From: Reyranella sp. | Lineage (GTDB): Bacteria > Pseudomonadota > Alphaproteobacteria > Reyranellales > Reyranellaceae | Reading direction: 5' to 3' | DNA length: 64,000 nucleotides | Assembly: GCF_004297405.1 (NCBI RefSeq) | Contig: NZ_SCVC01000021.1 | Span: 1 to 64,000, forward strand | Part shown: in pieces, positions 25,084 through 33,379 of the stretch | Layout of the letters: each line of letters opens with the position of its first letter | How positions within the stretch are numbered: position 1 is the first letter of the stretch | Translations under genes and position numbers: made by a program | The notes under the pieces: generated by a model | Told to the model about the DNA's origin: nothing | The model's database searches: none | What the model saw: the letters and a program-made list of their open reading frames with translations, nothing else

Positions 25084-26508
25084 GTGAACGACACGCCGAC
25101 GCTGCATCCCACGAGGCCGGAGTCCACGGCCACCGACGCGCCGACGCCCTTGTTCGGCAGCGATGCCGACAGCTTTGTGCAACAGCTTCGGTTGGCCTCG
25201 CAGGCGCATCGCGCCGGCCGTCTCGACGAGGCGATCGCTTCCTATCTCCGGCTGCTCGCCGTCCGGCCCTATCATGCCGAGCTGCACAACAATCTCGGTG
25301 TCGCATTGCGGCTGGCAGGCAAGCTCGAAGCGTCGGTGGCGCATCATCGCCTGTCGCTGGCCGCCGATCCGCAGAACCCAGCGCTGCATTCCAATCTCGG
25401 CAACGCTCTGCGCGCCGCCAATCGTCCTGACGAAGCGGTGAAGCATCATTTCCAGTCGATCGCGCTCAATCGCGATTATGCCGAGGGCTTCTTCAATCTC
25501 GCGCTCTGTCTGCGCGACCTCAGTCGTCTCGACGAAGCCGTCGGCTGCTTCAGCCGCGCGCTGACGCTCAACCCCGACAGCCGTCGCTCTCGTGTCGAGC
25601 TTGCGATCGCCCTCCTGATGCGCGGCGAACTCGCGCCGGGCTTCGCCGCCTACGAAGCACGCAAGCGCCTGCCGGAAACACCGACGCCTGAGTTCCCGCA
25701 GCCCGCTTGGGATGGCGGACCACTCGAAGGCCGGCGCATCCTGCTTTATCCCGAACAGGGTCTGAGCGACGTGCTGTTGTTCGTGCGCTTCGCGCGCGAG
25801 TTGAAGCGCCGTGGAGCGACGGTGATCGTGCTCTGCCAGGCACTCCTCAAGGAATTGCTACGCGCCGTCGACTATGTCGACGAGGTCGTGGCCGAGGGTG
25901 AAGCGCTGCCCTCGTTCGATCTTCACGCGTCGATGGTGTCGCTGCCGCATCTTTGCTGTGTCGATTTCATCGCGCTGTCGACCGAGCCTGCTTATCTTCG
26001 TGCGCCGGACGACAGTCGCATCAAGCTCGGCACGCTCGACCGCGCCAAGCTCAGGGTCGGCATCTACTGGGCCGCGATGCCCGGCCAGGCGCAGGATCGC
26101 CAACGCTCGGTACCGTTCTCGCAGTTCCTCCCCCTTGCCGGTGATCCCGAGCTGCTGGTGTTCAGCCTGCAAGGTGGCGTGCACCAGAAAGATATCCAGC
26201 AGTTCGGCGCTGGTGGCCTGGTGCACGATGTCGGTCGCGGCATCTTCGATTTTGCCGAAGCCGCGACCGCGCTGTCGCAGCTCGACCTGCTGATCTCGAT
26301 CGATGCGCCGGTCGCCCATCTCGCCGCCGCGATGGGCATCAAGACCTGGGTGTTGCTGCCGTCGGCGGCCGACTGGCGTTGGCAGCTCGGCGGTGAAAGT
26401 GCGCCCTGGTACCGCTCGGCGCGCCTGTTCCGGCAATCCGTCTCCGGCGACTGGTCGCCTGTCTTCGCCGCGGTGCGCTCTGAGCTCCACACCCTGAAGC
26501 ACCAATAG
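25084..26508 (+). CDS. TPR protein with GT9-like glycosyltransferase C-terminal domain
   Basis: 474 residues. Residues about 28-185 hold four to five tetratricopeptide repeats (for example AELHNNLGVALRLAGKLEASVAHHRLSLAADPQNPALHSNLGNAL). The C-terminal half (GRRILLYPEQGLSDVLLFVRFARELKRRGATVIVLCQ, then LLISIDAPVAHLAAAMGIKTWVLLP) resembles the ADP-heptose:LPS heptosyltransferase (GT9) fold, as in many TPR-GT proteins of bacteria with unknown acceptors. GTG start. It converges, 5 bases apart, with the transferase/radical SAM operon on the other strand, which suggests a shared glycan or glycoconjugate theme but does not prove it. Confidence 0.82.
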   Translation: MNDTPTLHPTRPESTATDAPTPLFGSDADSFVQQLRLASQAHRAGRLDEAIASYLRLLAVRPYHAELHNNLGVALRLAGKLEASVAHHRLSLAADPQNPALHSNLGNALRAANRPDEAVKHHFQSIALNRDYAEGFFNLALCLRDLSRLDEAVGCFSRALTLNPDSRRSRVELAIALLMRGELAPGFAAYEARKRLPETPTPEFPQPAWDGGPLEGRRILLYPEQGLSDVLLFVRFARELKRRGATVIVLCQALLKELLRAVDYVDEVVAEGEALPSFDLHASMVSLPHLCCVDFIALSTEPAYLRAPDDSRIKLGTLDRAKLRVGIYWAAMPGQAQDRQRSVPFSQFLPLAGDPELLVFSLQGGVHQKDIQQFGAGGLVHDVGRGIFDFAEAATALSQLDLLISIDAPVAHLAAAMGIKTWVLLPSAADWRWQLGGESAPWYRSARLFRQSVSGDWSPVFAAVRSELHTLKHQ

Positions 26509-26513
26509 CAGGC

Positions 26514-27104
26514 TCAGAGCCGGCGATAGGCCTCGGCGTCGTCGACATCATCCAGCGTGTCCGCGAGAGCAGTCGTCATGTGGCGCGGCAACCCGGCCAG
26601 CGTGTCGGCCAGCGCTGTCGACGTCGACCAGCGCACCCCGGCGAACAGCGTCCACGGGAGCGGTCGCGTCCTCTTGGCGCCGATCAACCAGAAGCCACCA
26701 TCGCTTGCCGGACCGAAGACGAGGTCGTGCCGTCCCAGCAGCGCGAAAGCGCGGGCGATGTGATGGCGACGCAAATGCGGAATGTCGCTGCCGACCAGCA
26801 CGACCGGTCCTGGCGGCAACGACAGGAAGGGTAGCTTCATGCGCCGGCCGAGATCGCCCTGTCGCTGCGGCTGTCGTCGCGCTGCCGGTACGAGATTGCG
26901 CCAGACGATGTGATCGAGCGCGTGATCAGGCGTGATGAACAGCCAGACCGTCCAGCGACGATCCTTGGCCAGTCGCGCGATCTGCCCAGCCAACAGCGAC
27001 CTGTAGAAGCGCGCCGCTTCCAGAACGCCGATCTCCGCGCCGAGTCGGCGTTTGACGCGGCCAGCCTGCGGCGCGCGCGCGAAGATGACGAGATGGCGCC
27101 TCAT
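26514..27104 (-). CDS. TIGR04282-type glycosyltransferase-like protein (DUF2064, transferase 1)
   Basis: 196 residues from the ATG at 27104: HLVIFARAPQAGRVKRRLGAEIG, VVLVGSDIPHLRRHHIARAFALLGRHDLVFGPASDGGFWLIGAK is the nucleotidyl/glycosyl-transferase-like core of the DUF2064 family. These proteins occur beside a GT2 enzyme and a radical SAM protein, as here. The start overlaps the stop of the upstream transferase gene by 4 bases (ATGA). No reaction has been established. It lacks an obvious membrane anchor. Confidence 0.85.
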   Translation of the reverse strand: MRRHLVIFARAPQAGRVKRRLGAEIGVLEAARFYRSLLAGQIARLAKDRRWTVWLFITPDHALDHIVWRNLVPAARRQPQRQGDLGRRMKLPFLSLPPGPVVLVGSDIPHLRRHHIARAFALLGRHDLVFGPASDGGFWLIGAKRTRPLPWTLFAGVRWSTSTALADTLAGLPRHMTTALADTLDDVDDAEAYRRL

Positions 27105-27796
27105 CGGCCGTAGAACCGTTGAAGGGCCTGTGGCGACACGCCCAGGAAATAGAGCGAGAGGCAGCAGAGATTTCGCAATGGCCGTCTCAGCCAACCATCG
27201 CGCTCGTAGCGCGCCGCTGACGTAAGGGCTTCGGCGTCGAGCGGCATCAGGTTCTTCGCACCAACGCGGCGCACCAGCTCGACATCCTCCATCAAGGGCA
27301 AGGGTTTGAACCCGTCGAGATATTCGTAGAGCGCCCGCGAGACCAGCAGACCCTGATCACCATAGGGCAGTCCGAGCAGGCGACACCGCAGGGTGGCGAG
27401 CCTTTCGATGCGGCGTGCACGCGGATCAAGTGTGTCGAAGTGCAGCCGGAAGTAACCGGCCTTGCCGGCATTTGTCTTGCGAGACGTGAAGCTGCGGACC
27501 GCGGCGTTCCAGCCTGGACCGAGAACCGTGTCGGCATGCAGGAAGAGGATCCAGGGTGCGCTGCCTTCGTTAGCGCCCGTTGCAAGCTGCGGGCCGCGGC
27601 CAGCAATGGTCGCTGTCACGACCGTGGCACCGGCCTGCTGCGCGATAGCAATGGTGTCGTCAGTCGATCCACCATCGCAGACGGTGATGTGGAGGCCCAG
27701 GTCGCTGTCGCGAAACGCGGAAAGCGTGCGAGCCAGGGTGCGGCCCGCATTGAGAGTCGGAATGACGACGTCGAGGTCCGTCGCTACTGGCTGCAG
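27101..27796 (-). CDS. TIGR04283-type glycosyltransferase (GT2, transferase 2), start uncertain
   Basis: About 230 residues of GT2 fold: LDVVIPTLNAGRTLARTLSAF, CDGGSTDDTIAIAQQAGA, GRGPQLATGANEGSAPWILFLHADTVL (with the metal-binding motif as HADT) and DQGLLVSRALYEYLDGFKPLPLMEDVELVRRV. No ATG, GTG or TTG lies between the conserved core and a far-upstream ATG at 27976 that would overlap the radical SAM gene by 190 bases. I place the start at a CTG (27796), overlapping that gene's end by 13 bases, with low certainty. Translation is probably coupled to the upstream gene. The 3' end overlaps transferase 1. Confidence 0.75.
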   Translation of the reverse strand: MQPVATDLDVVIPTLNAGRTLARTLSAFRDSDLGLHITVCDGGSTDDTIAIAQQAGATVVTATIAGRGPQLATGANEGSAPWILFLHADTVLGPGWNAAVRSFTSRKTNAGKAGYFRLHFDTLDPRARRIERLATLRCRLLGLPYGDQGLLVSRALYEYLDGFKPLPLMEDVELVRRVGAKNLMPLDAEALTSAARYERDGWLRRPLRNLCCLSLYFLGVSPQALQRFYGR

Positions 27797-28728
27797 GCGG
27801 CACCGCCCAGGACACAGAACTTCGCGCAGTGCGGATGGTTGAGTGGCACCGCGCCGACACTGTCGGCCAGGGTCTCGCCCAGCTCGAACTGCGGATCGTA
27901 GGGCAGGAGCGTGCAGGCGACGACGGCAGGCCGCGCCGCGCCCTTGCGTTTCACGATCATGCGGGCGGAGGCACACATCACACTGTCAGGTGATTTCTTC
28001 AGGATGCCCCAGCAGGCCGTCGTGATCTCCGGCACGTCGACCGTCGGATCCATCTCGGGGAACAACACGAGCGTTCCGGGGTTTTGTGCATCGATCGACA
28101 CGCCGAGTTCATCGAACAGGCGGGCATAGCCGGCGCGCACTTCTTCTTCGGTCTCGATCGAGAAGCGCCGCCCGGCGACATGGACATCGAAGCCCGAGTC
28201 GCAGAGCCACCTCAACCCGTCGAGGGTCGGCTTCCAGCTTCGCGTGCCGCGCTCCTCTTCGTGCAGGTCGCGGCCGTAGTGATCGACCGAGACACGGACG
28301 GTGAGGTTGCGACCGTGCTTCTGCAGCAAGGTGAGTAGCTCCGCCTTCATCTTGTGCATGGGCTTCATGGCGTTGGTCAGCACCATCGCCTTGAGTCCGC
28401 GCGACAGCACATCGTCGAGCATCTTTGGCAGCTCGCGATTCATGAAGGGCTCGCCGCCGGTGAAACCGATCAGGCGGGTGGCATGGCCATCGCGTTCGAT
28501 CTCGTCGAGATAGTCGCTGACTTCGGCGGCCGTCAGGTAGGCCAGCCGATCGTTGCGTGGCGAGGATTCGATGTAGCAATTGCGGCAAGTGAGATTGCAG
28601 AGCGTGCCGGTGTTGAACCACAGCGTATCGAGCGCCTTCAGCGCAACATGGGCGCGCTGCTCACCTTTGGCAGTGATGAATGCATCCTTGAATTTCGCAG
28701 GATCGAGCAGAACGGGCAGCATCGACAA
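27784..28728 (-). CDS. Radical SAM protein linked to two glycosyltransferase-like genes
   Basis: 314 residues. TGTLCNLTCRNCYIESSP holds the CxxxCxxC motif for the [4Fe-4S] cluster that cleaves S-adenosylmethionine, and RLIGFTGGEPFMN the GGE motif. Near the C-terminus, CWGILKKSPDSVMCASARMIVKRKG and HCAKFCVLGGAACSQ provide additional Cys residues that could bind an auxiliary cluster. It differs from ArsS at the GGEP motif, so an arsenosugar role is not supported. It leads the operon with transferases 2 and 1. The product is unknown. Confidence 0.85.
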   Translation of the reverse strand: MSMLPVLLDPAKFKDAFITAKGEQRAHVALKALDTLWFNTGTLCNLTCRNCYIESSPRNDRLAYLTAAEVSDYLDEIERDGHATRLIGFTGGEPFMNRELPKMLDDVLSRGLKAMVLTNAMKPMHKMKAELLTLLQKHGRNLTVRVSVDHYGRDLHEEERGTRSWKPTLDGLRWLCDSGFDVHVAGRRFSIETEEEVRAGYARLFDELGVSIDAQNPGTLVLFPEMDPTVDVPEITTACWGILKKSPDSVMCASARMIVKRKGAARPAVVACTLLPYDPQFELGETLADSVGAVPLNHPHCAKFCVLGGAACSQ

Positions 28729-28870
28729 AAACCCTGTGTGCGGCTGGCGATAAACTTAGCACAATCCGCGTAGCGGGAAGGGGTTGCGACCTCGTAACCC
28801 GATCACGGCTGCGTGCCTCGACCGCCACGGTGGGCTTGGTTAGGGTTCACCAACTTCAAAGAGGAATTCG

Positions 28871-29452
28871 ATGCTCGACGACAAGGCGCTGGACAGTATT
28901 TTCCGCTCGGCCCGCACGCACAATGGTTGGTTGCCCAAGCCAGTAACGGACGATCAACTCCGCGCCATCTACGACCTGATGAAATGGGGCCCGACCTCGG
29001 CCAATTGCCAGCCGGCGCGGATCGTCTTCGTGCGTACCAAGGAAGGCAAGGAGAAGCTCCGGCCCGCGCTTAGCGCCGGCAACACGGAGAAGACGATGGC
29101 CGCGCCGGTGACGGCGATCGTGGCCTACGATCCGGAATTCTACGAGCACCTGCCGCGGATGTTCCCGCACGACCAGACGGCGATCACCTGGTTCAAGGGC
29201 AAGCCGTCGGCGGAGCCCACGGCCTTCCGCAACGGCAGCCTGCAGGGCGCCTATCTGATCGTTGCCGTGCGTGCGCTCGGCCTCGATTGCGGCGCCATGA
29301 GCGGCTTCGACAATGCCAAGGTCGATCAGGCCTTCTTTCCGGACGGCAAGGTGAAGTCGAACTTCCTGTGCAACATCGGCTACGGCGATCCGGCAAAGCT
29401 CTTCACCCGCAGCCCGCGCTTCACCTTCGAGGAAAGCTGCACTTTGGCGTAA
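28871..29452 (+). CDS. Nitroreductase family protein, RutE-like (malonic semialdehyde reductase)
   Basis: 193 residues. The FMN-binding nitroreductase fold shows [43 protein letters not shown] at the N-terminus and [19 protein letters not shown] further on, the pattern of the RutE subgroup. RutE/YdfG-type enzymes reduce malonic semialdehyde to 3-hydroxypropionate in pyrimidine breakdown, but no other rut genes are here, so the true substrate is open. AAAGAGGAATTCG serves as ribosome binding site. It is transcribed away from the radical SAM operon. Confidence 0.87.
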   Translation: MLDDKALDSIFRSARTHNGWLPKPVTDDQLRAIYDLMKWGPTSANCQPARIVFVRTKEGKEKLRPALSAGNTEKTMAAPVTAIVAYDPEFYEHLPRMFPHDQTAITWFKGKPSAEPTAFRNGSLQGAYLIVAVRALGLDCGAMSGFDNAKVDQAFFPDGKVKSNFLCNIGYGDPAKLFTRSPRFTFEESCTLA

Positions 29453-29583
29453 GGTCTTGGGCGCGGGGCGCTGCGGCGCCTTGCGCGACAAACCGCTGAT
29501 CGAAAATTCGGGTTCGCTCTGCGCTGGCTGACATTGACGGCCCAGCTGGTGGTGATGAGGGTGATGCTCTAACACTCGGGGTG

Positions 29584-29599
29584 GCCCCGTCGACGGGGC
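29584..29599. repeat. Perfect 16-base palindrome ahead of an SDR gene
   Basis: GCCCCGTCGACGGGGC reads the same on both strands and sits 21 bases before the SDR start. It could be an operator or a leader hairpin; there is no T-run, so it is not a typical terminator. Confidence 0.4.
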
Positions 29600-29620
29600 A
29601 ATCATTTGAGAGTGACCACA

Positions 29621-30406
29621 ATGCAACTCGACAAGACAGTATCGGCGGTCGTTACGGGCGGCGCCTCCGGCCTCGGTGCCGCCACCTCGCGCATGCTCGC
29701 CTCGCACGGCGTCAAGGTCGCGATCTTCGACCTCAACGAGCAAGAGGGCGAGAAGCTCGCCAAGGAAATCGGCGGCGTCTTCTGCAAGGTCAACGTGACC
29801 TCGACCGAAGAGGTCGAGGCAGGGTTCGCGAAGGCGCGGGCCGCCAACGGGCAGGAGCGCATTCTGGTGAACTGCGCCGGCGTCGGTGGCGGTGCCCAGA
29901 AGACCGCGTCGCTCGACAGGACGACCGGTGCGCCGAAGGAATATCCGCTGGAGAACTTCGAGCGGATCATCAACGTCAACCTCATCGGCACGTTTCGCTG
30001 CATCACCAAGTCGGCGGCGGGGATGCTGACGCTAGCGCCGCAGCCCGACGGCGATCGCGGCGTGATCCTCAACACGGCATCGGTCGCGGCCGAGGACGGC
30101 CAGATCGGCCAGGTGGCCTACACCGCCTCGAAGGCTGGCGTTGTCGGCATAACGCTCGTCGTGGCGCGCGACCTCTCGAACGAAGGCATCCGCTGCAACA
30201 CCATCCTGCCCGGCATCTTCGACACGCCGCTGCTCGCGCGTGCGCCGGAGAACGTCAAGGCTGCCCTGGCTGCCTCCGTGCCGTTCCCCAAGCGCCTGGG
30301 CCGCCCCGAGGAATATGCGCAGGTCGCCCACACGATGATCACCTGCGGCTACTTCAACGGCGAAGACGTACGCATCGACGGCGCCATCCGCATGGCGCCG
30401 CGCTGA
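29621..30406 (+). CDS. Short-chain dehydrogenase, 3-hydroxyacyl-CoA dehydrogenase type II (HSD10-like)
   Basis: 261 residues of classical SDR: VVTGGASGLGAATSRML for NAD, NCAGVGGG, the catalytic Ser in TASVAAEDG and YTASK (YxxxK). The sequence around LNTASVAAEDGQIGQVAYTASKAGVVGITLVVARDL and FDTPLLARAP resembles HSD17B10, which oxidises short-chain 3-hydroxyacyl-CoA. A thiolase follows 26 bases later, giving the last two steps of beta-oxidation in one operon. The ATG at 29621 follows GAGAGTG. Confidence 0.92.
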   Translation: MQLDKTVSAVVTGGASGLGAATSRMLASHGVKVAIFDLNEQEGEKLAKEIGGVFCKVNVTSTEEVEAGFAKARAANGQERILVNCAGVGGGAQKTASLDRTTGAPKEYPLENFERIINVNLIGTFRCITKSAAGMLTLAPQPDGDRGVILNTASVAAEDGQIGQVAYTASKAGVVGITLVVARDLSNEGIRCNTILPGIFDTPLLARAPENVKAALAASVPFPKRLGRPEEYAQVAHTMITCGYFNGEDVRIDGAIRMAPR

Positions 30407-30432
30407 GCTGAAACCCGAGGAAGGAGAAAGCA

Positions 30433-31665
30433 ATGACCGAAGCATGGATCATCGACGCCTGCCGCACGCCGCGCGGCGTCGGCAAGGCCGGCAAGGGCGC
30501 GCTGTGGGAGGTTCATCCGCAGCAGCTCGGTGCGACCGTTCTCAAGGCGCTCGCCGAGCGCAACAAGATCGACACGAAAGAGGTCGGCGATGTGATCTGG
30601 GGGACTGCCGCCCAGGTCTCGAAGCAAAGCGGCGACCTTGGCCGCATGTCGGCCCTCGATGCCGGCTATGACGTCAAGGCGAGCGGCATCACGATCGACC
30701 GCTTCTGCGGCTCGGGCATCAGCGCCGTGAGCCTCGCCGCCGCCTGCATCAAGTCGGGCATGGAAGATCTGGTGGTCGCCGGCGGCACCGAGATGATGTC
30801 GATGGACCGCAGCCGCGGCAGCGGCCCGCCAGTCATGGACAACGGCAATCTGCGCCTGCGCCTGCATCATCCGCAGACGCATCAGGGCATTTGCGCCGAC
30901 GCCATTGCCACGCTGGAGAAGATTCCGCGCACGGCCTTGGACGAGGCCGGCTATATCAGCCAGCAGCGCGCCGCCATCGCCATTGCCGAGGGTCGCTTCA
31001 ACAAGTCGCTGATCCCCGTCTACAAGGAAGACGGCACGCTCGCCCTCGACCGCGAGGAATATCCGCGTCCGCAGACGACGCGCGAGGGTCTGGCGCAGCT
31101 CAAGGCCGCCTTCACGGCGATGGCCGATGCCCCGCTCGACGACAAGGGCATGACCTATCGTTCGCTCATCCTGCAGGCCTATCCCGACCTCAAGATCGAG
31201 CACGTCCATCATGCCGGCAATTCCTCCGGCGTCGTCGACGGCTCGGCCGCCGTCCTGCTCGCGTCGCCTGACTACGCCAAGGCCCACGGCCTCAAGCCGC
31301 GCGCTCGCGTCGTCGCCATGGCGAACATGGGCGACAGCCCCGAGCTGATGCTCAACGCGCCGGTGCCGGCGGCCAAGAAGGTCCTGGAGAAGGCCGGTCT
31401 CAAGAAGTCCGACATCGACCTCTGGGAAATCAACGAGGCCTTCGCTGTCGTCTCCGAGAAGTTCGTGCGCGATCTCGATCTCGATCGCGACAAGGTCAAC
31501 GTCAACGGCGGCTCGATCGCGCTCGGCCATCCCATCGGGGCGACCGGCGCCATTCTGATCGGCACCGTCCTCGACGAGCTGGAGCGGCAGAACAAGCAGT
31601 TCGGTCTCGTCACCATGTGCGCCGCCGGCGGCATGGCGCCGGCGATCATCATCGAGCGGATCTGA
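30433..31665 (+). CDS. Acetyl-CoA C-acyltransferase (thiolase)
   Basis: 410 residues, thiolase family. The acyl-accepting Cys is in DRFCGSGISAVSLAA, the His in GHPIGATGAILIG, and the second Cys in LVTMCAAGGMAPAI. It joins or cleaves 3-ketoacyl-CoA. Degradative or broad acetyl-CoA acetyltransferase roles cannot be separated from sequence, but its pairing with the HSD10-like dehydrogenase favours beta-oxidation. It is distinct from the phaA gene at 53.6 kb. The start follows GAGGAAGGAGAAAGCA, a strong binding site, and a perfect terminator follows. Confidence 0.93.
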   Translation: MTEAWIIDACRTPRGVGKAGKGALWEVHPQQLGATVLKALAERNKIDTKEVGDVIWGTAAQVSKQSGDLGRMSALDAGYDVKASGITIDRFCGSGISAVSLAAACIKSGMEDLVVAGGTEMMSMDRSRGSGPPVMDNGNLRLRLHHPQTHQGICADAIATLEKIPRTALDEAGYISQQRAAIAIAEGRFNKSLIPVYKEDGTLALDREEYPRPQTTREGLAQLKAAFTAMADAPLDDKGMTYRSLILQAYPDLKIEHVHHAGNSSGVVDGSAAVLLASPDYAKAHGLKPRARVVAMANMGDSPELMLNAPVPAAKKVLEKAGLKKSDIDLWEINEAFAVVSEKFVRDLDLDRDKVNVNGGSIALGHPIGATGAILIGTVLDELERQNKQFGLVTMCAAGGMAPAIIIERI

Positions 31666-31671
31666 GACGCA

Positions 31672-31706
31672 TCGCCCCTTCCGCGGTTGTGGAAGGGGCG
31701 ATTTTC
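31672..31706 (+). terminator. Intrinsic terminator of the SDR-thiolase operon
   Basis: TCGCCCCTTCC and GGAAGGGGCGA form an 11-bp perfect stem with an 8-base loop, followed by TTTTC. It lies between convergent genes and may also stop the LysE transcript from the other side. Confidence 0.85.
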
Positions 31707-31733
31707 AGTCGCATGCTCTGCTGAGCGGCCGCG

Positions 31734-32429
31734 TCAGACGCCGAGCGTCTTGCCGATCTGCTTCCACGGCAAGGGCAGCAGCGAAATCAGGGCAACCAGG
31801 CCGAAGCCCAGGATCACCGCACCCGAGCCACGGTTGAGCCACAACATGCCGGTGCCGGTAAAGCGCGTCCTGAGCGCCACCGACGCCGTGCAGATGATCG
31901 TCCACCAGGCGAGTGCGCCGCAGAACACTGCGGCGACCAGCAGGGACGCATCGGGCAGGCTGCTGCCGACGCCCGCGAGGTTGCGGCCGGCGAAGGCGGC
32001 GCCGAACGCCATCACCGTCAGCGGATTGAACACGGTGATGAAGAAGCTCGACGTCGCGTAGTGGAGATGTGTCGAGAGCTGATGCTCGCGATCGTCGGCC
32101 ACGGGGTCGCCGACATTGCGCGGCCGGTGCCGCATCGTCGTCCATCCCATGATCACCAGCACGATGCCGCCGACGCCGAGAAGCCAGGCCTCGTGTTCAG
32201 CGACGAAAGTCTGCACGAACGACAGGCCGAAGGCAGCAACGGCACCAAACACCGCGTCGCCCAGGGCCGCGCCGATTCCGGTCATGTAGCCTGCGACAGC
32301 GCCGACGGTGATGGAGCGGCGAATGCAGAGGGCGGCGGCCGGCCCCACGGGAACGGCAATCAGAAAGCCGATGGCCGCGCCCTCGATGGCGAGCGCGATG
32401 GGATTGAACACGAAGCCCGGAACCTGCAT
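31734..32429 (-). CDS. LysE/RhtB family amino-acid exporter
   Basis: 231 residues, about six membrane segments. GAAIGFLIAVPVGPAAALCIRRSITVGAVAGYMTGIGAALGDAVFG is the diagnostic N-terminus of LysE-type exporters. A charged loop around residues 100-120 follows (MRHRPRNVGDPVADDREHQLSTH), then FFITVFNPLTVMAFGAAFAG. Exports small amino acids or derivatives; substrate unknown. It is 7 bases after the pyridoxal kinase gene on the same strand, so probably cotranscribed. Confidence 0.92.
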   Translation of the reverse strand: MQVPGFVFNPIALAIEGAAIGFLIAVPVGPAAALCIRRSITVGAVAGYMTGIGAALGDAVFGAVAAFGLSFVQTFVAEHEAWLLGVGGIVLVIMGWTTMRHRPRNVGDPVADDREHQLSTHLHYATSSFFITVFNPLTVMAFGAAFAGRNLAGVGSSLPDASLLVAAVFCGALAWWTIICTASVALRTRFTGTGMLWLNRGSGAVILGFGLVALISLLPLPWKQIGKTLGV

Positions 32430-32436
32430 CGCGGCG

Positions 32437-33300
32437 CTACAGTTTCTCTGCCGTGAAACGCCGCGGCGGCGCGACCAGCCGCTCCTGGGCGGCCACGAGC
32501 TGAAGCTCGCGTTCGCCCATCGCCAGCGTGATTTCGAGGACCGCGAAGATCGATGAAGCTGCCTTGCCCAAGGCGTCGGCTACGTCGTTGCCGGCGATCC
32601 AGTGGGCCGTGAAGAGCGCCGCGACGGCGTCGCCGGTTCCATTCGGTGCAATCGGGAAGCCGATCAGCGGCGTGGCCACGCGCCAGGCGGCTTCGTGGGT
32701 AACCGCGACCATCTCGATGAGGTCCACCGGCGCGTCGGCGCGGCGCAGGCTCGTGATGAGGGCGAGCTTGGGGCCGCTGAGGGGACCGCCGAGGAGCGTA
32801 CGCGCGGCCTCCAGCGCCTCGTCCAGGGTCGATATTCGACGCCCGGTCAGGTGTTCGAGCTCGAAATGGTTGGGGGTCACGATGTCGGCGGCAGGAATTG
32901 CATGTTCCCGGAAGAAAACGTCGATCCCCGGTTTCACATAGATGCCGGTGTCGATGTCGCCCAGCACCGGGTCGCAGCACCAGAGGGCGCGCGGATTGGC
33001 AGCCCGCACCCGCCGTGCGGTATCGAGGATGACGGTGGCGAGCGCTGCATCCCCGACATAGCCGGTGAGCAATCCGTCGCAGCGTGCAAACTGGCCCAGC
33101 GCCTCGATGCCCTGGACGATTTCGCCGACCTGCTCGGCCGAGGCGGCGCGGCCACGCCACGCGCCATAGCCCGTATGGTTGGAAAACTCGACCGTGTTCA
33201 CCGCCCAGACCTCGTGGCCCAATCGTTGCAGGGGAAAGGTTGCCGCCCGATTGCCGACGTAGCCGTAGGCAACATGGCTCTGGAGCGAGAGGAAGCGCAT
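32437..33300 (-). CDS. pdxY: Pyridoxal kinase PdxY-like
   Basis: 287 residues of the ribokinase-like PdxK/PdxY family, which phosphorylates pyridoxal at the 5' position for cofactor salvage. FLSLQSHVAYGYVGNRAATFPLQRLGHEVWAVNTVEFSNHTGYG is typical, CDPVLGD carries the substrate/Mg contact, ADIVTPNHFELEHLTG the ATP-side motif, and APNGTGDAVAALFTAHW the catalytic Asp of the GTGD motif. The start at 33300 matches homologues; a longer frame is open. It diverges from the malyl-CoA lyase gene with about 80 bases between. Confidence 0.93.
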   Translation of the reverse strand: MRFLSLQSHVAYGYVGNRAATFPLQRLGHEVWAVNTVEFSNHTGYGAWRGRAASAEQVGEIVQGIEALGQFARCDGLLTGYVGDAALATVILDTARRVRAANPRALWCCDPVLGDIDTGIYVKPGIDVFFREHAIPAADIVTPNHFELEHLTGRRISTLDEALEAARTLLGGPLSGPKLALITSLRRADAPVDLIEMVAVTHEAAWRVATPLIGFPIAPNGTGDAVAALFTAHWIAGNDVADALGKAASSIFAVLEITLAMGERELQLVAAQERLVAPPRRFTAEKL

Positions 33301-33379
33301 GGACGCAGGCACCTTGCCACAAGGAGGTCCGCCATTATAGTCCGCCGCGTTTTCGCCGAGGATCGTTGGGAGCCCTGAC

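Noticed and set aside
27784..28728. Radical SAM gene as ArsS of arsenosugar synthesis or as a selenoprotein
   Set aside because: The SAM motif and GGEP differ from ArsS, no arsM or ars gene is adjacent, and the stop codon is TAG with no in-frame TGA extension.
33319..33378. AAGGAGG followed by ATT in the pdxY-mcl1 gap, as a possible leader peptide
   Set aside because: The frame is only about 15 codons with a non-standard start, and the match to the ribosome site is probably chance.
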